Positions 8,504 to 18,228 of a DNA stretch of 64,000 bases are shown one piece after another. Under the pieces are notes generated by a model. The model ran no database searches. It saw nothing but the letters and a program-made list of their open reading frames with translations, and had not been told where the DNA came from. Within the stretch, counting starts at the first letter, position 1. Each line of letters opens with the position of its first letter. Origin of the DNA: Ferrovibrio terrae (GTDB taxonomy: Bacteria; Pseudomonadota; Alphaproteobacteria; Ferrovibrionales; Ferrovibrionaceae); assembly GCF_007197755.1 (NCBI RefSeq), contig NZ_CP041636.1:2578001-2642000 (forward strand), read 5' to 3'. The position numbers were made by a program, and so were the translations under genes.

Positions 8504-10534
8504 TCAGGCGGCGCGTTTGGCCAGTGCGGCGCGTCCGCGCTGGAAGACCGCCAGTGCGATGGTGAGCGCGATGCCGACCGATTTCATCAGGTCGAGATGC
8601 TCGCTGCCCAGCGTGGTCGAGATCGCATCGAGCAGCGAGGGGAACAGCAGCAGCGTGCCGGCCACGACCAGCGCGGCCTGCACGACGCGGCCGGTCCTGC
8701 CGAACAGCCAGCCCTGCGTGGCGCCGGCATAGGCCCAGATGCCGATGGCGGTGGTGGCGGTGACCCACGCGATCTGCGTCCAGTCGCCGCCCTTGGGCAC
8801 GGTCAGCAACAGGCCGACGCCATTCGGATCGAGCACGAAGACGAACGGCACCAGGAAGGCCGGCATCGTGTATTTCCACGACTGCAGCGTGGTGCGGTAC
8901 GGATCGGCGCCGGTAATGGCGGCGGCGGCGAAGGGCGACAGCGCGGTCGGCGGCGACACTTCCGACAGCACCGCGTAGTAGAAGATGAACATATGCGCGG
9001 CATAATCCGGCACGCCGAGCTTGATCAGGGCCGGGGCCGCGATCACCGCGCAGATGATGTAGGACGCCGTCACCGGCACGGCGAGGCCGACGATCCACAC
9101 GATCAGCGCGGTATACACCGCCGTCAGCACCAGGCTGCCGCCGGCATAGGCGATGGCGATGGCGCTGAATTTGAGACCGAGACCGGTCAGCGTGACCACG
9201 CCGACGATGATGCCGGCCGAGGCGCAGGTGGCCGCGGTGCCCAGCACGCCGATGGAGCCGGCAGCCAGTGCATCGATCAGCTTCTTCGGGGTCAACGCGG
9301 TGTCGCGACGGAAATAGCTAACGGCGATGGCGGCGATGGTGGCCCAGAAGACCGACAGCACCGGCGAGAAGCCCATCAGCATCAGGATGACGATCGAGAC
9401 CAGCGAACTGAAGTGATAGCCGTAACGCTTGGTCAGGTCCCACAGGCTGTCGCGCTTGCCAAGATCGACATTGGCGATGTTGTACTTGCCGGCATCGAAC
9501 TCGACCATCGCCAGAAGGCAGAAGTAGTAGAGCACGGTGGGAATCGCCGCCATGCGGATGACGTCGAGATACGAAATCTTGAGGAATTCGGCGATCAGAA
9601 AGGCTGCGGCGCCCAGCACCGGCGGCGAGATGATCGCGCCAAGACCGCCAGCCGCCAGCAGGCCGCCGGCCGCCGAAGCGACATAGCCCGATTTCTTCAA
9701 CATCGGCCAGGCGACCGAGCCGATCGTCACCGTGGTGGCGACGCCCGAACCCGACGGACCGCCGAGCAGGAAGGAGGACAGCACGATGGCGCGACCAGAG
9801 CTGGTGCTCTTGCCGCCCATGGCGGAGAACGAGAAGTCGATGAAGAATTTGCCGGCACCGGAGAACTGAAGAATGGCACCGAAGATGGTGAACAGGATGA
9901 TCAGGCTGGACGAAACGTCGACAGCCGAGCCGAAGATGCCTTCCAGCGTCATGTAGAGATGGCCGATCAGGCGCTCGGCGTCGTAGCCGCGATGGGTCCA
10001 GGGCGACGGCAGATAGGGGCCGAACATCGCATAGGCGATGAAGATGATGCCGACCACCGGCATGATCGGGCCGGTGGTGCGGCGCGTGGCCTCCAGGATC
10101 AGCACGACGAAGACGGCGCCGACCATCATATCGGTCTGGTTCGGCAGGCTGGCGCGGTCGGTCAGGTCGTCGCCGCCCATCACCAGATAGGCCATGGTGG
10201 CGATGCCGATCAGGGCGGTGAGCACGTCCCACCAGCGGATGCGGTCGCGGAAGCGCAGGGCGACAGGGTAGAGCAGGAAGATCAGCAGCATGACGAAGCC
10301 GACATGGACCGGTCGCAGCGTCTGCGTCGGTACGATGTCGTAGGCGGCATACATGTGGAACAGGGTCATGATCACGGCGAGTGCGGTGATCAGGTGGCCG
10401 GCCCAGCCCGAGAGACGATTGGCCGCGCCTTCTTCCTGTTCGATATATTCCTCGACCTTGCGCTGGGTTTCCTTATCGAGCGTGCCCGGCTCAATCATCG
10501 CTTCGGTGGCGCTCTTGGTGGTGTCCTGCGTCAT
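8504..10534 (-). CDS. TRAP transporter permease, fused DctQ-DctM (4TM/12TM) type
   Basis: About 676 residues, almost entirely membrane helices. The N-terminal four-helix part corresponds to the small permease and the rest to the large DctM-type permease, the fused form found with TAXI binding proteins. GGPSGSG near residue 255 and the Gly/Ala-rich repeats fit the large subunit. I moved the start 33 bases in from the longest frame, to the ATG that has AAGGGGAG seven bases upstream. It should use a sodium or proton gradient to import an organic acid captured by the TAXI protein encoded just upstream, past a hairpin. Confidence 0.9.
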   Translation of the reverse strand: MTQDTTKSATEAMIEPGTLDKETQRKVEEYIEQEEGAANRLSGWAGHLITALAVIMTLFHMYAAYDIVPTQTLRPVHVGFVMLLIFLLYPVALRFRDRIRWWDVLTALIGIATMAYLVMGGDDLTDRASLPNQTDMMVGAVFVVLILEATRRTTGPIMPVVGIIFIAYAMFGPYLPSPWTHRGYDAERLIGHLYMTLEGIFGSAVDVSSSLIILFTIFGAILQFSGAGKFFIDFSFSAMGGKSTSSGRAIVLSSFLLGGPSGSGVATTVTIGSVAWPMLKKSGYVASAAGGLLAAGGLGAIISPPVLGAAAFLIAEFLKISYLDVIRMAAIPTVLYYFCLLAMVEFDAGKYNIANVDLGKRDSLWDLTKRYGYHFSSLVSIVILMLMGFSPVLSVFWATIAAIAVSYFRRDTALTPKKLIDALAAGSIGVLGTAATCASAGIIVGVVTLTGLGLKFSAIAIAYAGGSLVLTAVYTALIVWIVGLAVPVTASYIICAVIAAPALIKLGVPDYAAHMFIFYYAVLSEVSPPTALSPFAAAAITGADPYRTTLQSWKYTMPAFLVPFVFVLDPNGVGLLLTVPKGGDWTQIAWVTATTAIGIWAYAGATQGWLFGRTGRVVQAALVVAGTLLLFPSLLDAISTTLGSEHLDLMKSVGIALTIALAVFQRGRAALAKRAA

Positions 10535-10610
10535 GTCGCTACTCCCCTTGCGTTGCCTGTCACGCAACGCCCCTGATATGGGCCCCTGTTATGGAGTGTT
10601 CTTTTAACAG

Positions 10611-10646
10611 TGAGCCCCGCTCCGGCCAATGCCGAAGCGGGGCTCA
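10611..10646 (-). terminator. Intercistronic hairpin between TAXI binding protein and permease
   Basis: TGAGCCCCGC (10611-10620) and its exact complement at 10637-10646 form a 10-11 pair stem with a 14-base loop, in the 147-base gap between two genes of one transport system. On the minus strand only TTAAAA follows, so it looks like a partial terminator or RNA-stabilising stem. Either would give more binding protein than permease. Confidence 0.55.
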
Positions 10647-10681
10647 TATTCCGGTAAAATCCGTATAAAACCGGTGGCGGA

Positions 10682-11659
10682 TTATTTTGGGTCGATCTTG
10701 ATGCCTTTTTCCGCCAGATACTTGATTGCACCCGGATGGAACGGAACCGGCGTGTTCTCGCGCTTCTGGTTTTCCAGCTTCACGTTCTTCGCCTCGGCAT
10801 GCACCTGGGCCCATTCATCGCGCTTCTCGAAGATGGTCTTGGTGATGTTGTAGGCGGTGGTTTCATCCATCGTGTCGGCGACGAACAGGATGTTCCACAC
10901 GCTGGACATCGCATTCGGCGCAGTCTGGCCCGGATAGGCGCCGGCCGGAATCTGGCCGGTGGCATAGAGCGGACCATACTTGTCGTTCATCTTCTTCACG
11001 ACATCCGAATGGTCGATCAGCTTCAGCTTCACGCCCGGGGTCGCACCCAGATCGGTCACCGCCGAGGTCGGCACGCCGCCAACCCAGAAGTAGGCGTCGA
11101 TCTTGTTGTCCTTCACCGCGTTGGTCGACTCAGCGGCGCCGAGACGTTCACGCTTGATGTCCTTGTCCTTGTCGAGGCCGGCAGCTTCCAGCACGCGAAA
11201 GGCCATCACTTCGGTGGCCGAACCCGGCGAACCGGTCGACACGCGCTTGCCCTTCAGGCCAGCCAGCGTGGTGACGCCGCTGGCTTCGGTGGTAACGACA
11301 TGCATCACATTCGGATACAGCACGCCAAGGGTACGATGATTGATCGCGTTGCCCTTGAACTTGTCTTCGCCGCGGGAAGCATCCAGCGAGGCATCGGCCA
11401 TGCTGAAACCGATATCGGCGCGCTTGGCACCGACGAGCTTCAGGTTGTCGACCGAACCGCCGGTCACTTCGGCAGTCGCCTGCCAGCCCGGCACATGCTT
11501 GGTCAGCAGGTTGGCGAGGCCACCACCCAGCGGGTAGTACACGCCGCCGGTGCCACCGGTGACGATGGAAAGATTCTTGCTCTGCGCCAGCGCATCTGTC
11601 GCGCCAACCGCTGCGAATACCAGGCCGGCCAGCGCCGCGCCAATCATCAGGCGTTTCAT
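10682..11659 (-). CDS. TAXI-family TRAP transporter solute-binding protein
   Basis: A 325-residue periplasmic protein. A Sec signal peptide spans residues 1-25 and ends ALA-Q. The mature protein opens with LSIVTGGTGGVYYPLGGGLA, the hallmark of the TAXI family, with GSVDNLKLV and ADIGF in the expected places. It captures the substrate, commonly a dicarboxylate or amino acid such as glutamate, for the fused permease encoded downstream. GAGGAGGAA just before the ATG is a very strong ribosome site, in keeping with the large amounts of protein such systems need. Confidence 0.93.
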   Translation of the reverse strand: MKRLMIGAALAGLVFAAVGATDALAQSKNLSIVTGGTGGVYYPLGGGLANLLTKHVPGWQATAEVTGGSVDNLKLVGAKRADIGFSMADASLDASRGEDKFKGNAINHRTLGVLYPNVMHVVTTEASGVTTLAGLKGKRVSTGSPGSATEVMAFRVLEAAGLDKDKDIKRERLGAAESTNAVKDNKIDAYFWVGGVPTSAVTDLGATPGVKLKLIDHSDVVKKMNDKYGPLYATGQIPAGAYPGQTAPNAMSSVWNILFVADTMDETTAYNITKTIFEKRDEWAQVHAEAKNVKLENQKRENTPVPFHPGAIKYLAEKGIKIDPK

Positions 11660-11874
11660 TCTCGTTTCCTCCTCGCTGTCCGCCCCAGCATTCCTGGTGA
11701 CGGCCCACTCCTTGTGCGGAGGGGAGACGATAAGGAGTCTGACGACCTAATATCAACCCTCTTTTCCCGTGCCGCAGCGCACAACACCGCGAGAGGCTGT
11801 ACAACCATTGTATTTCCGCTGCCCAGGGGCTAAGCCCGGGTCTCAGTTGCCCACGAAAAAAGCAAAAAAGCGTC

Positions 11875-12777
11875 ATGTCCTCCTCCGCCTCATCGCCGCA
11901 TCTGGCCCAGCGCTGGGCCCTGGCTGCCCTGATTCTCGGCGCGCTGGCAATTGCCTTCTCACCGATCTTCGTGCGTCTGTCGGAAGTCGGGCCGACTGCG
12001 ACCGGTTTCTACCGCACCATGCTCGCCGTGCCGCCGCTGTGGCTGGTCTGGCATCTGCGGCCAGCGCGGAAGGCCACCGCTCCAGGTACATCGCGCATGC
12101 CGCCGCTCGGCGTGCTGCTGCTGCCCGGCTTGCTGTTCGCCGGCGATCTGTTCTTCTGGCATCTCGCGATCCAGTACACCTCGGTGGCGAATTCCACGCT
12201 GCTGTCGAATTTCGCGCCCGTCATCGTCACCCTCGGCGCCTGGCTCCTGCTGGGCGAGCGCATCACCGGTGCTTTCCTGGTTGCCCTGCTGGTGTCGATC
12301 TTCGGCGCGATGATGCTGGTCGGGTCCAGTTTCCAGCTTGGCGGCGACTACGTCTTCGGCGATCTGCTGGCGCTGACCACGGCCTGTTTTTACGGCGCCT
12401 ATATGATCGCGGTGGCCAAACTGCGCGGCAGTCATGGCAGCCAGGAAATCATGCTGTGGTCCAGTCTGGTCAGCGGTATCGTACTGCTGCCGATGGCCTG
12501 GCTGATGGGCGAGACATTCCTGCCTGCCACACTGAACGGCTGGGCCGTGTTGTTCGGTCTGGCCTGGGTCAGCCATGCACTGGGGCAGAGCCTGATCGCC
12601 TATGCGCTCGGTCACCTGCCGGCGTCGTTCTCGTCACTGGTGGTGCTGGTGCAGCCGGTGGCGGCGGCCTTCTTCGGCTGGCTCTGGCTGGGCGAGAGCC
12701 TGGGGTCACTGCAGATCGCTGGCGGCGTCGTCGTGCTGGGCGGCATCCTGCTGGCGCGGCGCGCTCAGTTGAAGTAG
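11875..12777 (+). CDS. EamA/DMT-family transporter
   Basis: A 300-residue inner-membrane protein with about ten hydrophobic helices and two EamA repeats (about 15-145 and 160-295). Typical wording includes SEVGPTATGFYR, SVANSTLLSNFAPVIVTLGAWLLLGE and, in the second repeat, HLPASFSSLVVLVQPVAAAFFGWLWLGE. It probably exports a small metabolite. It is not closely related to the EamA protein at 2244-3212. It stands alone on the plus strand, converging on the acetoacetyl-CoA synthetase gene 16 bases away. The ribosome site is weak. Confidence 0.88.
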   Translation: MSSSASSPHLAQRWALAALILGALAIAFSPIFVRLSEVGPTATGFYRTMLAVPPLWLVWHLRPARKATAPGTSRMPPLGVLLLPGLLFAGDLFFWHLAIQYTSVANSTLLSNFAPVIVTLGAWLLLGERITGAFLVALLVSIFGAMMLVGSSFQLGGDYVFGDLLALTTACFYGAYMIAVAKLRGSHGSQEIMLWSSLVSGIVLLPMAWLMGETFLPATLNGWAVLFGLAWVSHALGQSLIAYALGHLPASFSSLVVLVQPVAAAFFGWLWLGESLGSLQIAGGVVVLGGILLARRAQLK

Positions 12778-12793
12778 GGGCGCAGCTGAAAAC

Positions 12794-14767
12794 CTAGGCC
12801 GCGCGCCGCTTCGCGAACTCGACGAACCAGGCCAGACTGCCCGGGTTGGCCATGGTGCCGGGATTGGACACCTTCTCGACCGGCTGGCCGAGCAGGATTT
12901 TCTTCACCGGCACTTCCAGCTTCTTGCCTGACAGCGTGCGCGGCACGTCCGACACCTGGAAGATGTCGTTCGGCACGAAACGCGCCGACACGGCTTTGCG
13001 GATCGCCTGGTTGATGCGGTCCTTCAGTGCGGCATCCAGCGTCAGGCCCGGCCGCAGCACGACGAAGAGTGGCATGTAACTTTCGCGGCCGAGATATTCG
13101 AGGTCGACGATCAGGCTATCCAGCACTTCAGGCAGTTCTTCCACCGCGCGATAGATTTCGCTGGTGCCCAGCCGCAGGCCATGGCGGTTGATGGTGGCAT
13201 CCGAGCGGCCATAAATGATGGCGCCGCCGCGCGGCGTGATGCGCAGCCAGTCGCCATGGCGCCAGACGCCGGGATACATGTCGAAATAACTGTCGTGATA
13301 GCGCTTGCCGTCCGGGTCGTTCCACAGGAACAGCGGCATGGAGGGCAGCGGCGAGGCGCAGACCAGCTCGCCCACCTCATCGGTCAGCGATTTTCCCTGG
13401 TCATCCAGCGACTGGATGTCGGCACCAAGGCAGCGCACCTGCATCTCGCCGGCATAGACCGGCAGCAAGGTGCAGCCGGCGACGAAAGCGCCGGCAAAAT
13501 CGGTGCCGCCGGAGATCGAGGTCAGCCAGACCGATTTGTCGAGCTTGTCATAGATCCAGGCATAAGAGTCTTCCGACAGCGGCGAGCCGGTCGAACCGAT
13601 GGTGCGCAGGGCCGAGAGATCGGCCATCTTGCGCGGCTCGATGCCGGCTTTCTGGCAATTGGCATAGAAAGCTGCGCCAGCGCCGAAGAATGTGGTTTTT
13701 GTCTCGCCGACAAACTGCCACAGCCGGTTCCAGTCCGGCCAGCTCGGACTGCCGTCGTAGATCGCGATGGTGGAGCCGACCAGCAGCCCGGCCACCTGGG
13801 CATTCCACATGATCCAGCCGGTGCTGGAATACCAGTGGAAGACGTCATCGGGGCCAAGGTCGTTGTGCAGCGCCGTCATCAGCATGATCACGATGACCAC
13901 GCCGCCATGGCCATGCACAATCGGTTTCGGCAGACCCGTGGTTCCGGACGAGTAAACCACCCAGAGCGGATGATCGAAGGGCACCGGCTCGACCTTCAGG
14001 TCGGCAGGTTTTGCAATCACATCGGCCCAGCGTGCGATGGAGACACGATCGGGCAGGGCATGGGCCGTTTCGCCCGGCATCAGGATCAGGTTCTGCACCG
14101 ATGGCAGTTCGGCGACCAGCTGGGCCAGCACATCACCCTTGTCGAGATGCTTGCCGTTGTAATGACTGGAGGGCACGGCAAACAGCGCCACTGGTTCGAT
14201 CTGGCGAAACCGGTCGAGCACTGCGTTCAGCCCCATATCGGGTGAACAGACCGACCAGATCGCGCCGATGCTGGCCACCGCCAGGAAAGCCACGATGGTT
14301 TCCGGCGTATTGGGCGCATAGGCCACCACGCGGTCGCCGCGTTTCACACCCAGCGCACGCAGATGTGCCGCCATGGCGCCGACCTGTTCGCGCAGGCCGC
14401 TCCACGCCACCTGTTTCAGCGGCTGGGTCTCGGAGGAATACAGGATGGCCGGCCGGGCCGCGGTCTCATGCCGGAAAACCTGGTCGACGAAATTCAGCTC
14501 GGCGCCGGTGAACCACTTCGCACCGGGCATCTCGCGCTTCGCCAGCACCTTGTCATAAGGCTTGTAGGACTTGAGCTCGAAATGATCCCACACCGCGGCC
14601 CAGAAGCCTTCGAGGTCGCTGACCGACCAGCGCCACAGGCTGTCGTAGTCCTCGAAATCGCGGCCGCGTTCTTTGCGCAGCCAGGTCATGAAGCGATGCA
14701 GCTTGCTGCGCTCGATGCGCTCGGCCGTTGGGGTCCACAGCAGGGCGGGGGCTGCCGTCTCGGTCAT
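12794..14767 (-). CDS. aacS: Acetoacetyl-CoA synthetase (acetoacetate-CoA ligase)
   Basis: A 657-residue acyl-adenylate-forming ligase, the usual length for this enzyme. The N-terminal ACAS-type extension (about 35-95), the P-loop SSGTTGLPKPIVHGHGG near 272-288 and the catalytic C-terminal lysine in SGKKLEVPVKK near 613 are all present. It converts acetoacetate, ATP and CoA to acetoacetyl-CoA in the cytoplasm. It is the last gene of a seven-gene minus-strand run with a TRAP transporter, lactonase and cupin, 18 bases after the cupin. That suggests acetoacetate is an end product of this pathway. Confidence 0.93.
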   Translation of the reverse strand: MTETAAPALLWTPTAERIERSKLHRFMTWLRKERGRDFEDYDSLWRWSVSDLEGFWAAVWDHFELKSYKPYDKVLAKREMPGAKWFTGAELNFVDQVFRHETAARPAILYSSETQPLKQVAWSGLREQVGAMAAHLRALGVKRGDRVVAYAPNTPETIVAFLAVASIGAIWSVCSPDMGLNAVLDRFRQIEPVALFAVPSSHYNGKHLDKGDVLAQLVAELPSVQNLILMPGETAHALPDRVSIARWADVIAKPADLKVEPVPFDHPLWVVYSSGTTGLPKPIVHGHGGVVIVIMLMTALHNDLGPDDVFHWYSSTGWIMWNAQVAGLLVGSTIAIYDGSPSWPDWNRLWQFVGETKTTFFGAGAAFYANCQKAGIEPRKMADLSALRTIGSTGSPLSEDSYAWIYDKLDKSVWLTSISGGTDFAGAFVAGCTLLPVYAGEMQVRCLGADIQSLDDQGKSLTDEVGELVCASPLPSMPLFLWNDPDGKRYHDSYFDMYPGVWRHGDWLRITPRGGAIIYGRSDATINRHGLRLGTSEIYRAVEELPEVLDSLIVDLEYLGRESYMPLFVVLRPGLTLDAALKDRINQAIRKAVSARFVPNDIFQVSDVPRTLSGKKLEVPVKKILLGQPVEKVSNPGTMANPGSLAWFVEFAKRRAA

Positions 14768-14785
14768 GGTCTCTCCCGGAAGTGC

Positions 14786-15370
14786 TTACGTTTTTGTGAT
14801 CAGCTTAGCGATCTCGGGCGAGAATGCACCATCTAGCAGGATGAAGGCCATGCGGGCGGGATTGGTTTCTGAGGGGTTTTCCCAGGCATGGTCTGTGCCA
14901 CGCTGCACCACCACGTCGCCGGCCTTGAGATGCGTGCGCGAGCCGTCGTCCAGCACCAGCACGATCTCGCCATGCACGACGATGCCGTAATCGACCGATT
15001 CCGTGCGATGCATCAGCGGATGCGGCGAACCGGGCTTCCAGGTCGAGGCATGGGACGAACCGACCATGGCGAAGGCGGCCTGCGCCATTTCCTTCGTCAC
15101 CGGCGGCGCGCCGGCGGCGGCAGTCTGCCTGGGGCCGAAATCGACAAAGCGGATGATGCTGCCCTGTTTGGGCGGCTCGATCTCCAGCTGGCGATCCGTG
15201 GGATCCTTGCCGTTATCCACGCTCACCGGGCTGCCGGCGGTATTCCACACCTCGAAAAAGGCGACGCCCAACTCCGGCTTTTCGATGGTCGGCGTCATCA
15301 CCGTGTCGATGGCGACGACGGACTGGCCGGCCGCGTTATGTCCGGTGACGATACGGCGCGGTGCTTTCAT
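14786..15370 (-). CDS. Cupin-domain protein
   Basis: About 194 residues. The conserved cupin barrel lies in the C-terminal half: HRTESVDYGIVVHGEIVLVLDDG (split here as HRTESVDYGIVV and HGEIVLVLDDG), then LKAGDVVVQRGTDHAWEN, with the metal-type His and Glu residues. The N-terminal half is less conserved. The start is set by an ATGA overlap with the stop of the upstream SMP-30 gene and GGAG six bases upstream; a start 12 bases earlier is less likely. The role is unknown: it could be a dioxygenase, an isomerase or a sensor of the pathway encoded by the operon. Confidence 0.85.
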   Translation of the reverse strand: MKAPRRIVTGHNAAGQSVVAIDTVMTPTIEKPELGVAFFEVWNTAGSPVSVDNGKDPTDRQLEIEPPKQGSIIRFVDFGPRQTAAAGAPPVTKEMAQAAFAMVGSSHASTWKPGSPHPLMHRTESVDYGIVVHGEIVLVLDDGSRTHLKAGDVVVQRGTDHAWENPSETNPARMAFILLDGAFSPEIAKLITKT

Positions 15371-16395
15371 TTTTCGCTCCAATGGACCATGGGAAGGCCG
15401 GCGACGGGGCTGCGGAACCAGGGGATATTCGTGCCGAAGAGCGTGCCGATATAGGCATTGCGCAGGTCGGGGCCGCCGAAGGTGACGCTGGCGATCCAGG
15501 GTGTGACGCTGCTGCGAGTTTCCATCATCTGCTCGGGCGCAGGCCTGCCGGTCTGGTAGCCGGCTTCAAGTGCTGCGATCTTGTCGGGCTTGCCATCATC
15601 GAACAGGGTGAGCATCTCGCCGTCCGGTGTCAGTGCTATCAGCCGCTCGGCCATCACCAGCGTGACCCAGAGGTTGCCGTAATCATCGAAGGCGCAGCCA
15701 TCGGGGAAGCCGGCCGGGCCGAAATCGCGCGGTCCGAAAATCTCGCGACCGGACAGGCTGCCGTCGCCGCCGACGCGAAAGCGCGTGATGCGCCGGCCGC
15801 AGGTTTCCACGGCGTAGAGGTATTCTTCCTTGGCATCCAGCCGCACTTCATTGGTGAAATGCAGGCCATCGGCGACGATGCGCAGGCCGCGCTCGTCGGC
15901 CAGCGCGATGAAGCCGTCATCCAGGCCAGGGCGGATCGCCTCCATCCAGTTTTTGATGCGGGTGGAAACGGTGAGCCAGATACGGTCTTTGCTGTCGCGC
16001 AGCACGAAATTGACCTTGCCGATCGGCTTGCCGTCGATGCTGTCATACAGCACACGGCTGCCGCCTTCGCGGGTCATCACTTCCAGCCGGTCGGTGCCGA
16101 AATTGGAGATCAGGATGTCGCCGTTGCGGGCGAAGGCCAGCCCGTTGGGCAGCGTGCCTTCGGTGAAGCGCTTCGCCAGGTCGGTGGTGCCGGCGAAGTG
16201 GCTGTCGGCCTGCTGCGCGATCAGGCGCTGGTTGCCGTCGGGCTCGATCCGCATGACGCCGCCACGCGCATCGGCCGACCACAGCGTGCCGTCGCGTTCG
16301 GCCAGGATGCATTCCGGCCGCTGCAGGTCCTTGCCGACGAACTGCAGGTCGTCACGGCTGATTTGAAAGCCCTTGAGGGGATTGGGAGTAGCCAT
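15367..16395 (-). CDS. SMP-30/gluconolactonase-family lactonase (first copy)
   Basis: A 342-residue six-bladed beta-propeller of the SMP-30/gluconolactonase/LRE family. The metal-binding Glu is in RPECILAE near residue 30; the Asn and Asp ligands are in NEVRLDAKE and PDGCAFDDYGNLWVT. Members open sugar-acid and other lactones by Ca- or Zn-dependent hydrolysis. It begins one base after the DctM stop and overlaps the cupin start by ATGA, so it is firmly part of the TRAP operon. A second, shorter copy lies at 21940-22809. Confidence 0.88.
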   Translation of the reverse strand: MATPNPLKGFQISRDDLQFVGKDLQRPECILAERDGTLWSADARGGVMRIEPDGNQRLIAQQADSHFAGTTDLAKRFTEGTLPNGLAFARNGDILISNFGTDRLEVMTREGGSRVLYDSIDGKPIGKVNFVLRDSKDRIWLTVSTRIKNWMEAIRPGLDDGFIALADERGLRIVADGLHFTNEVRLDAKEEYLYAVETCGRRITRFRVGGDGSLSGREIFGPRDFGPAGFPDGCAFDDYGNLWVTLVMAERLIALTPDGEMLTLFDDGKPDKIAALEAGYQTGRPAPEQMMETRSSVTPWIASVTFGGPDLRNAYIGTLFGTNIPWFRSPVAGLPMVHWSEK

Positions 16396-16396
16396 C

Positions 16397-17710
16397 TCAC
16401 ACCAGTGCCAGAGTGAGTTTCGGGAAGATCACCAGCAGGATCAGCGTCAGCAGCATGATGAAGGCAAAGGGCAGTGCGCCCATGAAGATGGTGCGTAGCG
16501 TGATCGTTGAATCGTTCAAACTGCTTTTGATGACAAAGACACTTAATCCAAAGGGCGGAGTAAGGAGTCCGATCTCGACGGCGACAATGGTGACGATGCC
16601 GAACCAGATCAGGTTCATGTCGAAGCCGCTGGCGATCGGCAGCATCAGCGGCAGCACGATCAGCAGGATCGAACTGGAGTCGATGAAGCAGCCGAGCAGG
16701 ACGATCAGCAGGATGTAGATGGCGAGGAAGGCGAAGGGGCCGAAGCCTGCCGCACTGATCTCGCCGACCAGGAACTGCGGCACGCCGCTGAGCGCCAGCA
16801 TGCGCGTGTAAAGACTGGCGCCGATGATCAGGAAGGAGACCGAGACGGTGACGTGGCCGGTCTCGACCAGCACCTGCCAGAATTTTTTGCTGTCCAGCTT
16901 GCGCTTCCACAGTGCAATCACCAGCGCGCCGGCGGCGCCGACTGCGCCGGCATCGGTGGCGGTGAAGAAACCGGCATAGATGCCGCCGAGCACGGCAGCG
17001 ATCAGCAGGAGGATCGGCAACAGCTTGGCGGTCATTTCCTTGCTGCCCATCAGGGTCACTCCGGCGGCATCGCCCTCGGCATGACCGCCGACATAGGACG
17101 GCCAGAAGCGCGCCATGACCATGATGCCGACAGAGTAACTGACGGCCAGCAGCAGGCCCGGCACCACGCCGGCCATGAACATCGCGCCGACCGACACCTC
17201 AGCCAGGAAGCCGTAGAGGATCATCAGCAGGCTGGGCGGGATCAGCATGCCAAGCACGGAAGATCCCGCCACCACGCCGGTGGCGAAGCCGGGCTTGTAG
17301 CCGTAGCGCAGCATTTCCGGCACGGCGACGCGGGTGAAGACGGCGGCAGACGCGATGCTGATGCCGGTGATGGCGGCGAACACGGCATTGGCGGCCACGG
17401 TGGCGATACCGAGCCCGCCGCGCAGCCGGCGCAGGCCCTGGTTGGCGACCTCGAAGGCATCCTTGCCGATATCGGCAATCGAGACGAGGAAGCCCATCAG
17501 CACGAACAGCGGCACGACGCCAAAGATATGGCTGGCAATCGAATCCGACGCGCCCTGCGCCAGCATGCTGGTGGCGACCCCGATGTCGTCTTTTAGCAGC
17601 CAGACGCCGACGAAGGAGGTGAGGCCAAGGGCGACAGCCACATGCAGCCCGCTCCAGACCAGCAGCATCATGCCGGCCAGGGTGAGGAAGCCGATTTCGA
17701 GGCCGGTCAT
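16397..17710 (-). CDS. dctM: TRAP transporter large permease (DctM)
   Basis: A 437-residue membrane protein with about 12 helices, the standard large-permease length. Family wording includes FGVVPLFVLMGFLVS near 64-78, GSSVLGMLIPPSLLMILYG near 149-167 and GLLTPPFGLSVFVI near 380. It carries the substrate across the inner membrane driven by an ion gradient, in complex with the DctQ subunit. Its start overlaps the DctQ stop by ATGA, so the two subunits are translationally coupled. Confidence 0.95.
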   Translation of the reverse strand: MTGLEIGFLTLAGMMLLVWSGLHVAVALGLTSFVGVWLLKDDIGVATSMLAQGASDSIASHIFGVVPLFVLMGFLVSIADIGKDAFEVANQGLRRLRGGLGIATVAANAVFAAITGISIASAAVFTRVAVPEMLRYGYKPGFATGVVAGSSVLGMLIPPSLLMILYGFLAEVSVGAMFMAGVVPGLLLAVSYSVGIMVMARFWPSYVGGHAEGDAAGVTLMGSKEMTAKLLPILLLIAAVLGGIYAGFFTATDAGAVGAAGALVIALWKRKLDSKKFWQVLVETGHVTVSVSFLIIGASLYTRMLALSGVPQFLVGEISAAGFGPFAFLAIYILLIVLLGCFIDSSSILLIVLPLMLPIASGFDMNLIWFGIVTIVAVEIGLLTPPFGLSVFVIKSSLNDSTITLRTIFMGALPFAFIMLLTLILLVIFPKLTLALV

Positions 17711-18204
17711 TTCTCACCTGCGAAAACGAAGCGGAAATCCTGCCAGGCCATGATCAGATACTGCAGTCCGGTGGCAGCGGCGCCGATCAGGATCAGCAGC
17801 CGGATCGGCCAGGTCGGGGCGGTGAAATCGCCAGCGGCGCCGACATATTCGCCGATCTCGATGGCTTCTTCGAACAACGCCAGGCTGCCCCAGAAGATGA
17901 TGACCAGAAACACCACGCCCAGCAGGTTGAAAATACCCTGCAGGGCGCGGCCGGCGCGTGGCCGGGCAATCAGAAGGTTTTCGATCAGCATGTCGGAGCG
18001 GGTCATGCGCCCGCTCATCAGCGCGTGGCCGAGTTGCAGGAAGACGATCCCGACGATGGACAGGGCAAGCAGTTCAGTGGTGCCGCGCACCGGGGTGCTG
18101 AACAATTCGCGCCCCAGGATGTCGGAGTTGATCAGAACCATGAGGAGAAAAATCCACACGGTGCCGAGCGCATTCATCGCGCCAAGCAGTCGGGAAAACA
18201 TCAC
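17707..18204 (-). CDS. dctQ: TRAP transporter small permease (DctQ)
   Basis: A 165-residue protein with four hydrophobic helices, the standard size. ELFSTPVRGTTELLALSIVG near 30-50 is the typical DctQ sequence after the first helix. It forms the membrane complex with DctM. It lies 24 bases downstream of the DctP stop and ends in an ATGA overlap with dctM. Confidence 0.93.
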   Translation of the reverse strand: MMFSRLLGAMNALGTVWIFLLMVLINSDILGRELFSTPVRGTTELLALSIVGIVFLQLGHALMSGRMTRSDMLIENLLIARPRAGRALQGIFNLLGVVFLVIIFWGSLALFEEAIEIGEYVGAAGDFTAPTWPIRLLILIGAAATGLQYLIMAWQDFRFVFAGEK

Positions 18205-18228
18205 GGCACCACCAAACTTGTGTTGGGC

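Noticed and set aside
8597-10576. 659-codon open frame on the plus strand
   Set aside because: Antisense to the TRAP permease; composition is Gln/Arg/His/Asp-rich with no domain.
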